Source of the DNA: an uncultured Faecalibacterium sp.
GTDB taxonomy: Bacteria; Bacillota; Clostridia; Oscillospirales; Ruminococcaceae
DNA length: 64,000 bases
Direction of reading: 5' to 3'
Assembly: GCA_934513205.1 (NCBI GenBank)
Contig: CAKSWU010000001.1
Span: 124,001 to 188,000, forward strand
Shown: positions 51,180 through 59,359 of the stretch, in pieces
Position numbering within the stretch: position 1 is the first letter of the stretch
How the letters are laid out: every line of letters begins with the position of its first letter
Notes under the pieces: generated by a model
Seen by the model: the letters and a program-made list of their open reading frames with translations, nothing else
Database searches by the model: none
What the model was told of the DNA's origin: nothing
Translations under genes and position numbers: made by a program

Positions 51180-52211
51180 ATGAAACATAAAATCGGCGTT
51201 CTGGGTGCAGGCACCTGGGGCATGGCGCTGGCGCGGATGCTGACCGTCAGCGGGAACGACGTTCAGGTGTGGTCGGCCCTTGCAGCCGAGGTGGACAGCC
51301 TTTCTGCCACCCGGGTCCACCCCAATCTTCCTGGCATGAAGATCCCCGACCAGCTGCAGTTCACCAAAAGCATGGAAGAGGTGTGCACCGGTAAGGACGT
51401 ACTGCTGTTTGCCGTGCCGTCGGTGTTCGTGCGCAGCACTGCCGCCAAGGCCCGGCCCTTTATCCGGGACGGGCAGATCATCGTGGATGTGGCAAAGGGC
51501 ATGGAGCCGGAGACCCTGAACACCATGACCGAGGTCATCGCAGACGAGCTGGGACAGGACGGCGGCCCTAAAGACGTCAGGCTGGTGGCACTGTCCGGCC
51601 CCACCCATGCCGAGGAGGTGGCACTGGACCTGCCCACCACCATCGTTTCTGCCTGCCCGGATGAGGCAGCGGCAGAGTTCGTGCAGGACGTGTTCAGCAA
51701 CACCTGCATGCGGGTGTACACCAACGCTGACATCAAGGGCGTGGAGCTCAGCGGTGCCATGAAAAACGTCATCGCACTGGGCGTGGGCATCTCCACCGGT
51801 CTGGGCTACGGCGACAACGCCCGTGCCGCCCTCATCACCCGGGGCATTGCCGAGATCGCCCGTCTGGGCGTTGCCATGGGCTGCAACATCCACACCTTTG
51901 CGGGTCTTGCCGGCATCGGCGACCTCATCGTCACCGCCACCAGCATGCACAGCCGCAACAACCGCGCCGGCATCCTCATCGGCAAAGGCGAAAGCCCGGA
52001 GCAGGCCGTGAAGGAAGTGGGCATGGTGGTGGAGGGCATCAACGCTCTGCCTGCCGCCATGGAGCTGGCTGCACGGTACAACGTGGAAATGCCCATCGTA
52101 CAGACGGTGAACGCCATCGTGAAGGAGGGCATGAGCGCCAGCGACGCTTTGCGCAACCTGATGGACCGTGACCGCAAGAGCGAGATGCCGCAGGGCTACG
52201 AAAAGGTGTGA
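51180..52211 (+). CDS. gpsA: NAD(P)-dependent glycerol-3-phosphate dehydrogenase
   Basis: 343 residues, cytoplasmic. NAD site IGVLGAGTWGMALARML at 5-21; substrate-domain marks LSGPTHAEEVA near 140, GAMKNVIALGVGISTGLGYG near 190 (catalytic Lys) and NNRAGILIGKG near 260. It reduces dihydroxyacetone phosphate to glycerol 3-phosphate for phospholipid synthesis, the opposite direction to the GlpA-type system in this window. plsY, its usual partner, is not adjacent. ATG follows TGGAGG. Confidence 0.95.
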   Translation: MKHKIGVLGAGTWGMALARMLTVSGNDVQVWSALAAEVDSLSATRVHPNLPGMKIPDQLQFTKSMEEVCTGKDVLLFAVPSVFVRSTAAKARPFIRDGQIIVDVAKGMEPETLNTMTEVIADELGQDGGPKDVRLVALSGPTHAEEVALDLPTTIVSACPDEAAAEFVQDVFSNTCMRVYTNADIKGVELSGAMKNVIALGVGISTGLGYGDNARAALITRGIAEIARLGVAMGCNIHTFAGLAGIGDLIVTATSMHSRNNRAGILIGKGESPEQAVKEVGMVVEGINALPAAMELAARYNVEMPIVQTVNAIVKEGMSASDALRNLMDRDRKSEMPQGYEKV

Positions 52212-52277
52212 GCCTGACCGGCCCGGGCGTGTTCCGCCATGCTTGGGACATTCTTCGCAGCAGCACAGACATTTTTC

Positions 52278-52316
52278 GAACCGGAAGGATCTGCGGGTCC
52301 TTCCGGTTCGCTTTTT
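52278..52316 (+). terminator. Terminator of gpsA
   Basis: GAACCGGAAGGA/TCCTTCCGGTTC stem, then GCTTTTTT. Confidence 0.9.
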
Positions 52317-52466
52317 TCGCAGGGACCACAAAAAATTATTAAAGCTTTTTACAGAAATCAGACATTCAAGGGTAGAAGGTCGGGAAAAATTCTGTTATAC
52401 TGAAACAGAACGCAAAAAACAGACGGCGCCAGGCGCTGCCTGCCCGATGGAATGGAGGAATCTGCA

Positions 52467-53264
52467 ATGCCGTCAACCTATGCGCACCGCCGGTTCGGTG
52501 CAAATGTTCTGGGACATCTTCCCGATGCGCTGCGAGCACAGCTGGAACACGACCGGGAGCTGTACGACATCGGTCTGCATGGGCCGGACCTGCTGTTCTA
52601 TTATCATGCAGCCAGTTCCACCCCGGTCGGTGCCCTGGGCAACGCCATGCACGAGGAGCCGGGGCGGGTCTTTTTTGACCGGGCGCGCAAGGTAGTGCAC
52701 CGCGAGGCCGACCGGGACGCAGCACTGGCCTATGCGCTGGGCTTTGTGTGCCATTTTGCACTGGACAGCACCTGCCACCCCTATGTGGAGCAGTTCACCC
52801 GCGACAGCGGTGTGACTCACTGCGAGATCGAGACCGAGTTTGACAACATGCTGATGCGCCGGGACGGGCTGGACCCGCTGAAGTTCTTCACCGCCAGCCA
52901 CATCCACCCTTCGGAGCACAGCGCCCGTGTCATCGCGCCGTTCTATGAGGGCATTTCGGAGCAGACTGCACTGGAAGCGCTCAAGGGCATGGTCTCGGTG
53001 CACAAACTGCTGCAGGCATCCTGTCCGGCAAAGCGCTGGGTGGTGCTGACCGGCATGAGGGTCGTGGGCAAATACGACATGCTGCACGGTCTTGTGGCAA
53101 ACCCAAAGCCGAACCCCCAATGCATCGAGAGCGGCAAGCGGCTGGAAGCGCTGTATGCGCAGGCACTGCCGCTGGCAGAAACGCTGATCCTGGAGTTTCT
53201 GGAAAAGCTGGACACGGACCAGCCCCTGAGCATGGCCTTTGACCACACCTTCGGGGAGTTTTGA
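52467..53264 (+). CDS. Zinc-dependent phospholipase C-like protein
   Basis: 265 residues of the zinc-dependent PLC/S1-P1 fold family. Metal-type residues appear in YAHRRFGANVL near 5-15, DIGLHGPDLLFYYH near 35 and GFVCHFALDSTCHPYV near 92. There is no signal peptide, unlike secreted clostridial alpha-toxins, so it is probably a cytoplasmic phosphohydrolase of unknown substrate rather than a toxin. ATG follows TGGAGG. The MFS gene follows in the same direction after 55 bp. Confidence 0.85.
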   Translation: MPSTYAHRRFGANVLGHLPDALRAQLEHDRELYDIGLHGPDLLFYYHAASSTPVGALGNAMHEEPGRVFFDRARKVVHREADRDAALAYALGFVCHFALDSTCHPYVEQFTRDSGVTHCEIETEFDNMLMRRDGLDPLKFFTASHIHPSEHSARVIAPFYEGISEQTALEALKGMVSVHKLLQASCPAKRWVVLTGMRVVGKYDMLHGLVANPKPNPQCIESGKRLEALYAQALPLAETLILEFLEKLDTDQPLSMAFDHTFGEF

Positions 53265-53319
53265 GCGGGCACAAAAAATGAGGGTGCACCGCCCGGCGGT
53301 GCAGGGAGAGAGAGTAAAA

Positions 53320-54576
53320 ATGCAAAACGAAAAATTCAAGGTGACCCCGCTGGAGCGGTCATGGATCCTGTACGATGTGGGCAACTCAGCCTTTGTGCTG
53401 ATGATTGCCACGCTGGTACCCATCTTTTTCAACGCGCTGGCTGAGACCGGGGGTCTGGGCTCGGTGGAATATCTGGCCTATTGGGGCTATGCCAGCTCGG
53501 CAGTCACCGTGATCACGGCGGTGCTTGGCCCCATTCTGGGCACACTGGCAGACACCCGGGGGTACAAAAAGCCCATCTTCATCCTCTGCCTTTTCGTAGG
53601 CGTTGCGGGCTGCTGCGCCATGGGCTTTGCCGGCACATGGCTGACCTTCCTGCTCATCTTCATCGTTGCAAAGGTAGGCTACTCCGGCAGTCTGGTGTTC
53701 TACGACTCCATGCTGGGGGATGTTACCACCCCGGAGCGGATGGACGTGGTCTCCTCCCGGGGGTATGCATGGGGCTACATCGGCAGCTGCATCCCCTTTG
53801 TGCTGTGTCTGGCACTGGTGCTGGGCAGCAGCGCCATCGGCCTTGGGCAGATGACCGCCCTGTCCATCGCGCTGGTCATCACGGCTGCGTGGTGGCTCGT
53901 GACCACCCTGCCTCTGCTGAAACGCTACCGGCAGATCAACTATGTGGAGGTCAAGCAGCACGCCATCCGGCAGAGCTTTGTGCGCATCGGCCACACCCTG
54001 AAGCACCTTTATGAGGACAAGCAGGTGTTCTGGTTTTTGCTGGCCTTCTTCTGCTACATCGACGGCGTGTACACCATCATCGACATGGCCACCGCCTACG
54101 GCACCGCGCTGGGGCTGGACACCACCGGTCTGCTGCTGGCGCTGCTGCTGACTCAGATCGTTGCCTTCCCCTCTGCGCTGATCTTTGGACGTCTGAGCGC
54201 CAATTATCCCTCCAGTCAGCTGATCCCGGTGTGCATCGCAGCCTACACCGGCATTGCGGTGTTCGCCTTCTTCCTCAAAACGCAGTGGCAGTTCTGGGTT
54301 CTGGCTGTGCTGGTGGGCATGTTCCAGGGCGGCGTGCAGGCGCTGAGCCGCAGCCACTTTGCCAAGATCATTCCCGCCGAAAAATCCGGCGAATACTTCG
54401 GCCTGTTCGACATCTGCGGCAAGGGCGCGTCCTTTCTGGGCACCATGCTGGTCAGCGTGGGCAGTCAGCTGACCGGCAGTGCCAACGTGGGCATCGGCAT
54501 GCTGGCGCTGCTGTTCGCCGTGGGCTTTGTACTGTTCCGCATCTCCTGCCGGACCGAAAACGCCAAGCAGGTGTAA
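53320..54576 (+). CDS. MFS transporter (UMF1/Atg22-like)
   Basis: 418 residues, about 12 membrane helices. The start LERSWILYDVGNSAFVLMIA, the segment YDSMLGDVTTPERMDVVSSR near 130 and QALSRSHFAKIIPAEKSGEY near 345 are typical of the UMF1 family (Atg22-like), thought to export amino acids or other small solutes. The substrate is unknown. ATG follows AGGGAGAGAG. A terminator follows. Confidence 0.85.
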   Translation: MQNEKFKVTPLERSWILYDVGNSAFVLMIATLVPIFFNALAETGGLGSVEYLAYWGYASSAVTVITAVLGPILGTLADTRGYKKPIFILCLFVGVAGCCAMGFAGTWLTFLLIFIVAKVGYSGSLVFYDSMLGDVTTPERMDVVSSRGYAWGYIGSCIPFVLCLALVLGSSAIGLGQMTALSIALVITAAWWLVTTLPLLKRYRQINYVEVKQHAIRQSFVRIGHTLKHLYEDKQVFWFLLAFFCYIDGVYTIIDMATAYGTALGLDTTGLLLALLLTQIVAFPSALIFGRLSANYPSSQLIPVCIAAYTGIAVFAFFLKTQWQFWVLAVLVGMFQGGVQALSRSHFAKIIPAEKSGEYFGLFDICGKGASFLGTMLVSVGSQLTGSANVGIGMLALLFAVGFVLFRISCRTENAKQV

Positions 54577-54641
54577 AACACGATCTCGAATCGTCTCCGC
54601 TTCGCTCTGACGATCCCAGTGGAAAGCATTCTTTTCGCATT

Positions 54642-54683
54642 GCAGACCCGGAATGACTGCGGTCATTCCGGGTCTGCTTTTTT
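54642..54683 (+). terminator. Terminator of the MFS gene
   Basis: GCAGACCCGGAATGAC with its complement, loop TGCG, then TTTTTT. Confidence 0.9.
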
Positions 54684-54759
54684 CACGGGAACGTCTCGCT
54701 GCAGGGGCTGCACGCCCGTCTCGAAACGATCCCTCCGGTTATAATTAACAAACCGGCAA

Positions 54760-54788
54760 TTGTCTTTTCGGGCAGTGAATGATACAAT
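54760..54788 (+). promoter_or_regulatory. Promoter of the M16 peptidase gene
   Basis: TTGTCT, 17 nt, TACAAT, 37 bp before the start codon. Confidence 0.7.
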
Positions 54789-54825
54789 AGAGACAAAAAT
54801 CACAAAACACAAAGGAGAACCCGCC

Positions 54826-57576
54826 ATGAACCACTATCCCGGCTATACCGTCCTGCGCACCGAGGAATGCCCGGAGCAGCACGGCACCCTGACCCTGCTG
54901 ACCCACGATGTCAGCGGCGCTTCGGTGCTGCTGGTGGAAAACGAAGATGTCAACAAGGCATTCGGCATCGGTTTCGGCACCTTTCCCTCCGACGATACCG
55001 GCGTTTTTCACATTCTGGAGCACTCGGTGCTGGCAGGCAGCGAGAAGTACCCGGTCACCTCGCCCTTTCTGCAGCTGCTGAAGAGCAGCATGGCGTCCTT
55101 TCTGAACGCCATGACCTTCCCGGACAAGACCGTGTATCCCTTTGCCACCCCAAACGAGGCCGATTTCAAGAACCTGATGGACGTGTACCTGAACGCAGTG
55201 TTCTGCCCGCTGGCTATGGCAGACAGGTCGGTGTTCGAGCAGGAGGGCTGGCACCGGGACGCCGACGGCACGGTGAGCGGCGTGGTCTACAACGAGATGC
55301 AGGGCGCACTGGCAGCTCCGGACGCCCAGCTGGAAAATGCGCTGGAGCGTGCCCTGTTCCCGGACACCGCTTACGGCTTTGTCTCCGGCGGCGACCCGGA
55401 GAGCATCCCGGCGTTGACCTATGAGAAATACCGGCGGATGTACCACCGCCACTACAACGCCGAAAACTGCTGCATCACCTTCTACGGCAAGATGGACATG
55501 GCGGAAAAGCTGACCCTGCTGGACCGGGATTACCTGTCCAAAATGCCCAGGACCGGCAGCCGCCCCCGCCTGACGCTGCAGCCGCCGCAGACCGGTGTCT
55601 GCGTGGAGCTGCCCTATTACACGCAGGACCCGCAGCCGGATCAGGTACAGTGCGCACTGGCATGGTACACCGGCGACTTTGCCGACCGCGAGCGTCAGCT
55701 GGGCGTGGAGATCCTGCTGGACGCCCTGCTGGGCAACAACAACTCGCCGCTGAAAGCCGCGCTGCTGGCCGAAAAGCTGGGTGCGGATATCGACATCGGC
55801 TTTGACGACAGCACTCTGCAGCCGGTGCTGGAGCTGGTGCTGCGCGGTGCCACCGCAGAAAGCGCCCGCAAATTTGCCCCTGCCGTGCGCAGCGCGGTGG
55901 AGGACCTCCTTGCCGAGGGCATCCCGCAGGAGTTGCTGCTGGCGTCCCTGAACAGCGCCGAATTTGCATCGCTGGAGCGTCCGGGCCGTCTGCCGGACGG
56001 TGTGCTGGACGCCATCCACGCCTGCACTGGCTGGCTGCACGCCGGGGACCCGGCGCTGCTGCTGCACACCGACCGTCTGTTTGCCTCCCTGCGGGAGAAG
56101 ATGGCGGACGGCTGGTTTGACACGCTGCTGCGGCAGCTCTTTGCACCGGCTCCGGTGCAGGTGGTGCAGCTGCCCACCCTGCCCAAGACCGAAGCACCGC
56201 GCGCGCTGCGCACCGACGGCAAGCTGGTGCTGGACCACCCGCTGACCGCCGCCGACCTTGGCGAGGGGGTCCGCACCGCACCCGGCTCGCGGGAGCTGCT
56301 GGCAGGGGCACAGCTGCTGCATCACCCTTCGGCAGGCAGCCTGTACCTGAATTTCTACTACGACCTTGGGCATGTCGCGCCCGAGGACATGCCGTATCTG
56401 GACCTTCTGACCGATGTGCTGGACGAGCTGGACAGCACCCGTCACACCGCCCGGCAGCTGAACACTCTGCGCAGCACATGGCTGGGCGACAGCCGGGTGC
56501 AGCTGGACTTCTGGACCGGGCGGCAGGAGGATGCCCCCTGCCACGCCAAGCTGAGCCTGTGCCTGAGCCTGCTGGAACGCAGTCTGGAGCAGGCTGTGGC
56601 GCTGGGCGGCGAGTGGCTGTATGACACCAGACTGACCGGACCGGAGGCCGAGGCTGCTTTTGCCCGGGTGCTGAGCCAGAAAAAGCTGAACATGGAGCAG
56701 CAGTTCATCCAGCAGGGCAACGCCTACGCTGCCACCCGCGCCGGGGCGCACTACTATGTCGAAGGTGCCGTCACCGAGCGGTGCAGCGGTGTGAGCTATT
56801 ACCGCTTTTTGTGCGATGTGCAGCAGCGGGGCAGCTGGGCAGCGCTGGGCGAAAAGCTGGACGTCCTGCGCACCGAGGTTCTGCAGCAGGCACAGCTGAC
56901 GGTCAGCCTGCACGGCAGCGAGGAAGCACTTGCCCGGCTGCGCAGCCTGCTGCCCGGCAGCCGCTTTGCCGCCGAAAGCCGCCGCGATGCCATGCCCTAC
57001 ACCGAGCCGCTGACCCCGCCGGTGAACGAGGCGTTCATCATTGACGGCGGCGTGAGCTACGATGTGCAGGCATGGCCCATGGAGCGCCGCAGCGACCGCA
57101 AGGTGCTGGCCCGGGTGATGAGCTACGAATATCTGTGGCACAGCATCCGTGAGGTGGGCGGTGCCTACGGCACCGGAATGCTGACCTCGGACGGGGTGGA
57201 GTATCTGTACACCTACCGCGACCCCCATGTGGCGGAAAGTTACCAGACCTTTGCCAAGGGTCCGGCAGAGCTGGCAGCGCGGGACTACACGGAAAAGGAC
57301 CTGAACGACTTTATCGTGGGCACCGTGGCAAAACTGGACACCCCCCGCAAGCCCCGCACGCAGGCCCGGGAGACCGACCGCCGCTATTTCTGCGGCATCA
57401 CCGATGAGATGACCGCACAGGACCGCCGGGAGCTGTGCGCTGTGGACGCCGGACTGCTGAAGGCGCAGGCTGCCGAGCTGGGAGCCGCCATGGCAAGTGG
57501 CGTGCGGGTGGTCTTTGGCAGCCGGGACGCGGTGGAAGCCGCCAGAGAGCTGTTCGACACCGTCCAGACCTTGTAA
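54826..57576 (+). CDS. M16C family metallopeptidase (presequence protease-like)
   Basis: 916 residues, the length of PreP/Cym1-type clamshell peptidases. The inverted zinc motif HILEHS is at 62-67 (His62, Glu65, His66), with the distal acidic ligand in VVYNEMQGA near 160. Four M16 domains are implied by length, joined by a helical hinge near 440-500. No signal peptide, so it likely degrades peptides in the cytoplasm. ATG follows AAAGGAG; the codons before it overlap the promoter. Confidence 0.9.
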   Translation: MNHYPGYTVLRTEECPEQHGTLTLLTHDVSGASVLLVENEDVNKAFGIGFGTFPSDDTGVFHILEHSVLAGSEKYPVTSPFLQLLKSSMASFLNAMTFPDKTVYPFATPNEADFKNLMDVYLNAVFCPLAMADRSVFEQEGWHRDADGTVSGVVYNEMQGALAAPDAQLENALERALFPDTAYGFVSGGDPESIPALTYEKYRRMYHRHYNAENCCITFYGKMDMAEKLTLLDRDYLSKMPRTGSRPRLTLQPPQTGVCVELPYYTQDPQPDQVQCALAWYTGDFADRERQLGVEILLDALLGNNNSPLKAALLAEKLGADIDIGFDDSTLQPVLELVLRGATAESARKFAPAVRSAVEDLLAEGIPQELLLASLNSAEFASLERPGRLPDGVLDAIHACTGWLHAGDPALLLHTDRLFASLREKMADGWFDTLLRQLFAPAPVQVVQLPTLPKTEAPRALRTDGKLVLDHPLTAADLGEGVRTAPGSRELLAGAQLLHHPSAGSLYLNFYYDLGHVAPEDMPYLDLLTDVLDELDSTRHTARQLNTLRSTWLGDSRVQLDFWTGRQEDAPCHAKLSLCLSLLERSLEQAVALGGEWLYDTRLTGPEAEAAFARVLSQKKLNMEQQFIQQGNAYAATRAGAHYYVEGAVTERCSGVSYYRFLCDVQQRGSWAALGEKLDVLRTEVLQQAQLTVSLHGSEEALARLRSLLPGSRFAAESRRDAMPYTEPLTPPVNEAFIIDGGVSYDVQAWPMERRSDRKVLARVMSYEYLWHSIREVGGAYGTGMLTSDGVEYLYTYRDPHVAESYQTFAKGPAELAARDYTEKDLNDFIVGTVAKLDTPRKPRTQARETDRRYFCGITDEMTAQDRRELCAVDAGLLKAQAAELGAAMASGVRVVFGSRDAVEAARELFDTVQTL

Positions 57577-57617
57577 CACCCGGACCCGCGCCGCGAACTG
57601 TCGTTTGAGCTGAACCC

Positions 57618-57677
57618 AAAGATCCCCCTGCAGTGTGAACCGGTGAACAGCACCGGCTGCAGGGGGATCTTTTTGCG
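57618..57677 (+). terminator. Terminator of the M16 peptidase gene
   Basis: AAAGATCCCCCTGCAG pairs with CTGCAGGGGGATCTTT around an internal ACCGGTG/CACCGG helix; TTTTT follows. Confidence 0.85.
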
Positions 57678-57727
57678 CGGGGAGGGCTGGTTTTGGGACA
57701 TGGAACGGTAAAATTTTTGCGGAAGGG

Positions 57728-57756
57728 TTGACGCGGCGCACCGGCAGTGGTAAAGT
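57728..57756 (+). promoter_or_regulatory. Promoter of mgtE
   Basis: TTGACG, 17 nt, TAAAGT; defines a leader of about 220 nt. Confidence 0.65.
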
Positions 57757-57762
57757 AGGGTG

Positions 57763-57985
57763 CGAAAAAAGCGGGAACGCTTTTTATCCTGCCGAAGTGA
57801 GGTGGTTTTGTCATGGGACCTGCTGACAGTAGCAGCAGTTTTTCTTCTCCCCGATCATGCGATCCAATGGCAGCCGCCTTTTCTGCACGGATGCAGCGGT
57901 GCTGTGCGTAATAGCGCACGGCGTGTGTTTGCGTTCCCCAAAACAGAAAACGAAAGCTGCCAACTGAAAAAGGAGGCAGCTTTTT
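57763..57985 (+). promoter_or_regulatory. Structured mgtE leader, candidate metal-sensing riboswitch
   Basis: The leader ends with AAAGCTGCC/GGCAGCTTT (57953-57983), a hairpin whose loop and 3' arm hold the AGGAGG ribosome site and which runs into TTTTT directly before ATG, so it can act as terminator or RBS mask. TGGCAGC at 57868-57874 can instead pair with GCTGCCA at 57956-57962, which would open the site. GTGAGG and CCAATGG upstream faintly recall the M-box (ykoK) magnesium riboswitch, but the full consensus is not visible. Confidence 0.55.
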
Positions 57986-59347
57986 ATGTCTGAAATTTCG
58001 ATCCAAACCCTCCGGACCATGCTTGCCGGTCTGGACGATGCCAAAAAATACCAGAGTCTGCGGGATGTGATGGAGACCCTGCCCGCACCGGACCTTGCGG
58101 CGGTGTTCGAGGACCTGCCTGCCGAAAAGCTTCCGGTGCTGTTCCGCCTGTGCCCGAAGGATCTGGCGGCAGAGGTCTTTGCCGAACTGCCGCCGGAGGT
58201 GCAGCAGAAGCTCATTGACGGGCTGACCGATACCGAATTGAAGGCGGTGGTGGACGAGCTGTTTGTGGACGATGCCACCGACCTTGTGGAAGAGATGCCC
58301 GCAGCAGTGGTCAAGCGCATCCTGAAGCAGGCAGACCCCGCCACCCGCCGGATGATCAACGAGCTGCTGCAGTACCCGGAGGATTCTGCCGGCGGCGTGA
58401 TGACCACCGAGCTGATGGAGCTGCGCCCGGAAATGACCGTGCAGCAGGCCATGGATGCCATCCGGGAAAATGGCTTTGACAAAGAGACCATCAACAACTG
58501 CTATGTCACCGATGGCAGCCGGAAGCTGATCGGCGTGGTGTCCCTGCGGGCACTGGTGCTGGAGAAGGATCTGAACCGCCCCATCCGGGAGCTGATGGAC
58601 AGCCATGTGGTCAGCGTGCACACCACCACCGATCAGGAGGAGGTGTCCCGGCTGTTCGAAAAATACGGCTTTCTTGCCATCCCGGTCGTGGATGCCGAGA
58701 ATCGTCTTGTGGGCATCGTGACCATTGACGATGCCATCAGCATCCTGCAGGATGAGGCCAGCGAGGATATCGCCAAAATGAACGCCATCGGCCCCTCTGA
58801 CAAGCCCTACTTCAAGCAGACCATGTGGGACCTGTACCAGAGCCGTGTGCCATGGCTGCTGTTCCTCATGCTCAGCGCCACCTTTTCCAGTCTGGTCATC
58901 CGCGGCTACGAGGACGCGCTGGCAGCCGTGACTGTGCTGACCGCCTACATCCCCATGCTGACCGATGCAGGCGGCAACGCCGGCAGCCAGAGCACCTCCA
59001 CCATCATCCGCGGCATGGCAGTGGGGGACATCCACCCCCGGGACCTGCCCCGCATCCTCTGGCGGGAGAGCCGGGTCGCGCTGCTGTGCGGCGGGACTCT
59101 GGCCGTGTGCAGCTTTGCAAAGCTGCTGCTGTTCGACCGCATTGCGGCCCCGGTGGCGCTTGTGGTGTGCCTGACCCTTGTCTGCACGGTGCTGCTGTCC
59201 CAGCTCATCGGCGGCGTTCTGCCGGTGGCGGCAGAAAAGCTGCATGTGGACCCGGCGGTCATGGCATCGCCCCTCATCACCACCATCGTGGACGCCACCA
59301 CCCTGCTGATCTACTTCAACATCGCAAAACTGCTGCTGCACCTGTAA
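57986..59347 (+). CDS. mgtE: Magnesium transporter MgtE
   Basis: 453 residues, standard MgtE layout: N-terminal helical superhelix (DLAAVFEDLPAEKLPVLFRL near 35), two CBS domains (near 130-250, SHVVSVHTTTDQEEVSRLFE), a plug helix, and five transmembrane helices from about 275. The pore motif PMLTDAGGNAGSQSTSTIIR near 328 is intact. Forms a Mg2+-gated dimeric channel in the cytoplasmic membrane. Expression is probably controlled by its long leader. uvrC is convergent, 12 bp away. Confidence 0.95.
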   Translation: MSEISIQTLRTMLAGLDDAKKYQSLRDVMETLPAPDLAAVFEDLPAEKLPVLFRLCPKDLAAEVFAELPPEVQQKLIDGLTDTELKAVVDELFVDDATDLVEEMPAAVVKRILKQADPATRRMINELLQYPEDSAGGVMTTELMELRPEMTVQQAMDAIRENGFDKETINNCYVTDGSRKLIGVVSLRALVLEKDLNRPIRELMDSHVVSVHTTTDQEEVSRLFEKYGFLAIPVVDAENRLVGIVTIDDAISILQDEASEDIAKMNAIGPSDKPYFKQTMWDLYQSRVPWLLFLMLSATFSSLVIRGYEDALAAVTVLTAYIPMLTDAGGNAGSQSTSTIIRGMAVGDIHPRDLPRILWRESRVALLCGGTLAVCSFAKLLLFDRIAAPVALVVCLTLVCTVLLSQLIGGVLPVAAEKLHVDPAVMASPLITTIVDATTLLIYFNIAKLLLHL

Positions 59348-59359
59348 GCGCAGCGCACC

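Noticed and set aside
52467..53264. Alpha-toxin-like secreted phospholipase C
   Set aside because: There is no signal peptide and no C-terminal lipid-binding domain; only the zinc-dependent phospholipase C-like core is supported.
54745..57741. A minus-strand frame of nearly 1000 codons over the M16 peptidase
   Set aside because: It is an antisense shadow with low-complexity Gln/Ala/His/Val composition; the plus strand encodes a full M16C enzyme with an intact zinc motif and promoter.
57797..57901. A confident M-box magnesium riboswitch call upstream of mgtE
   Set aside because: Only fragments (GTGAGG, CCAATGG) resemble the consensus; the core region was not recognisable, so only a candidate regulatory leader is reported.
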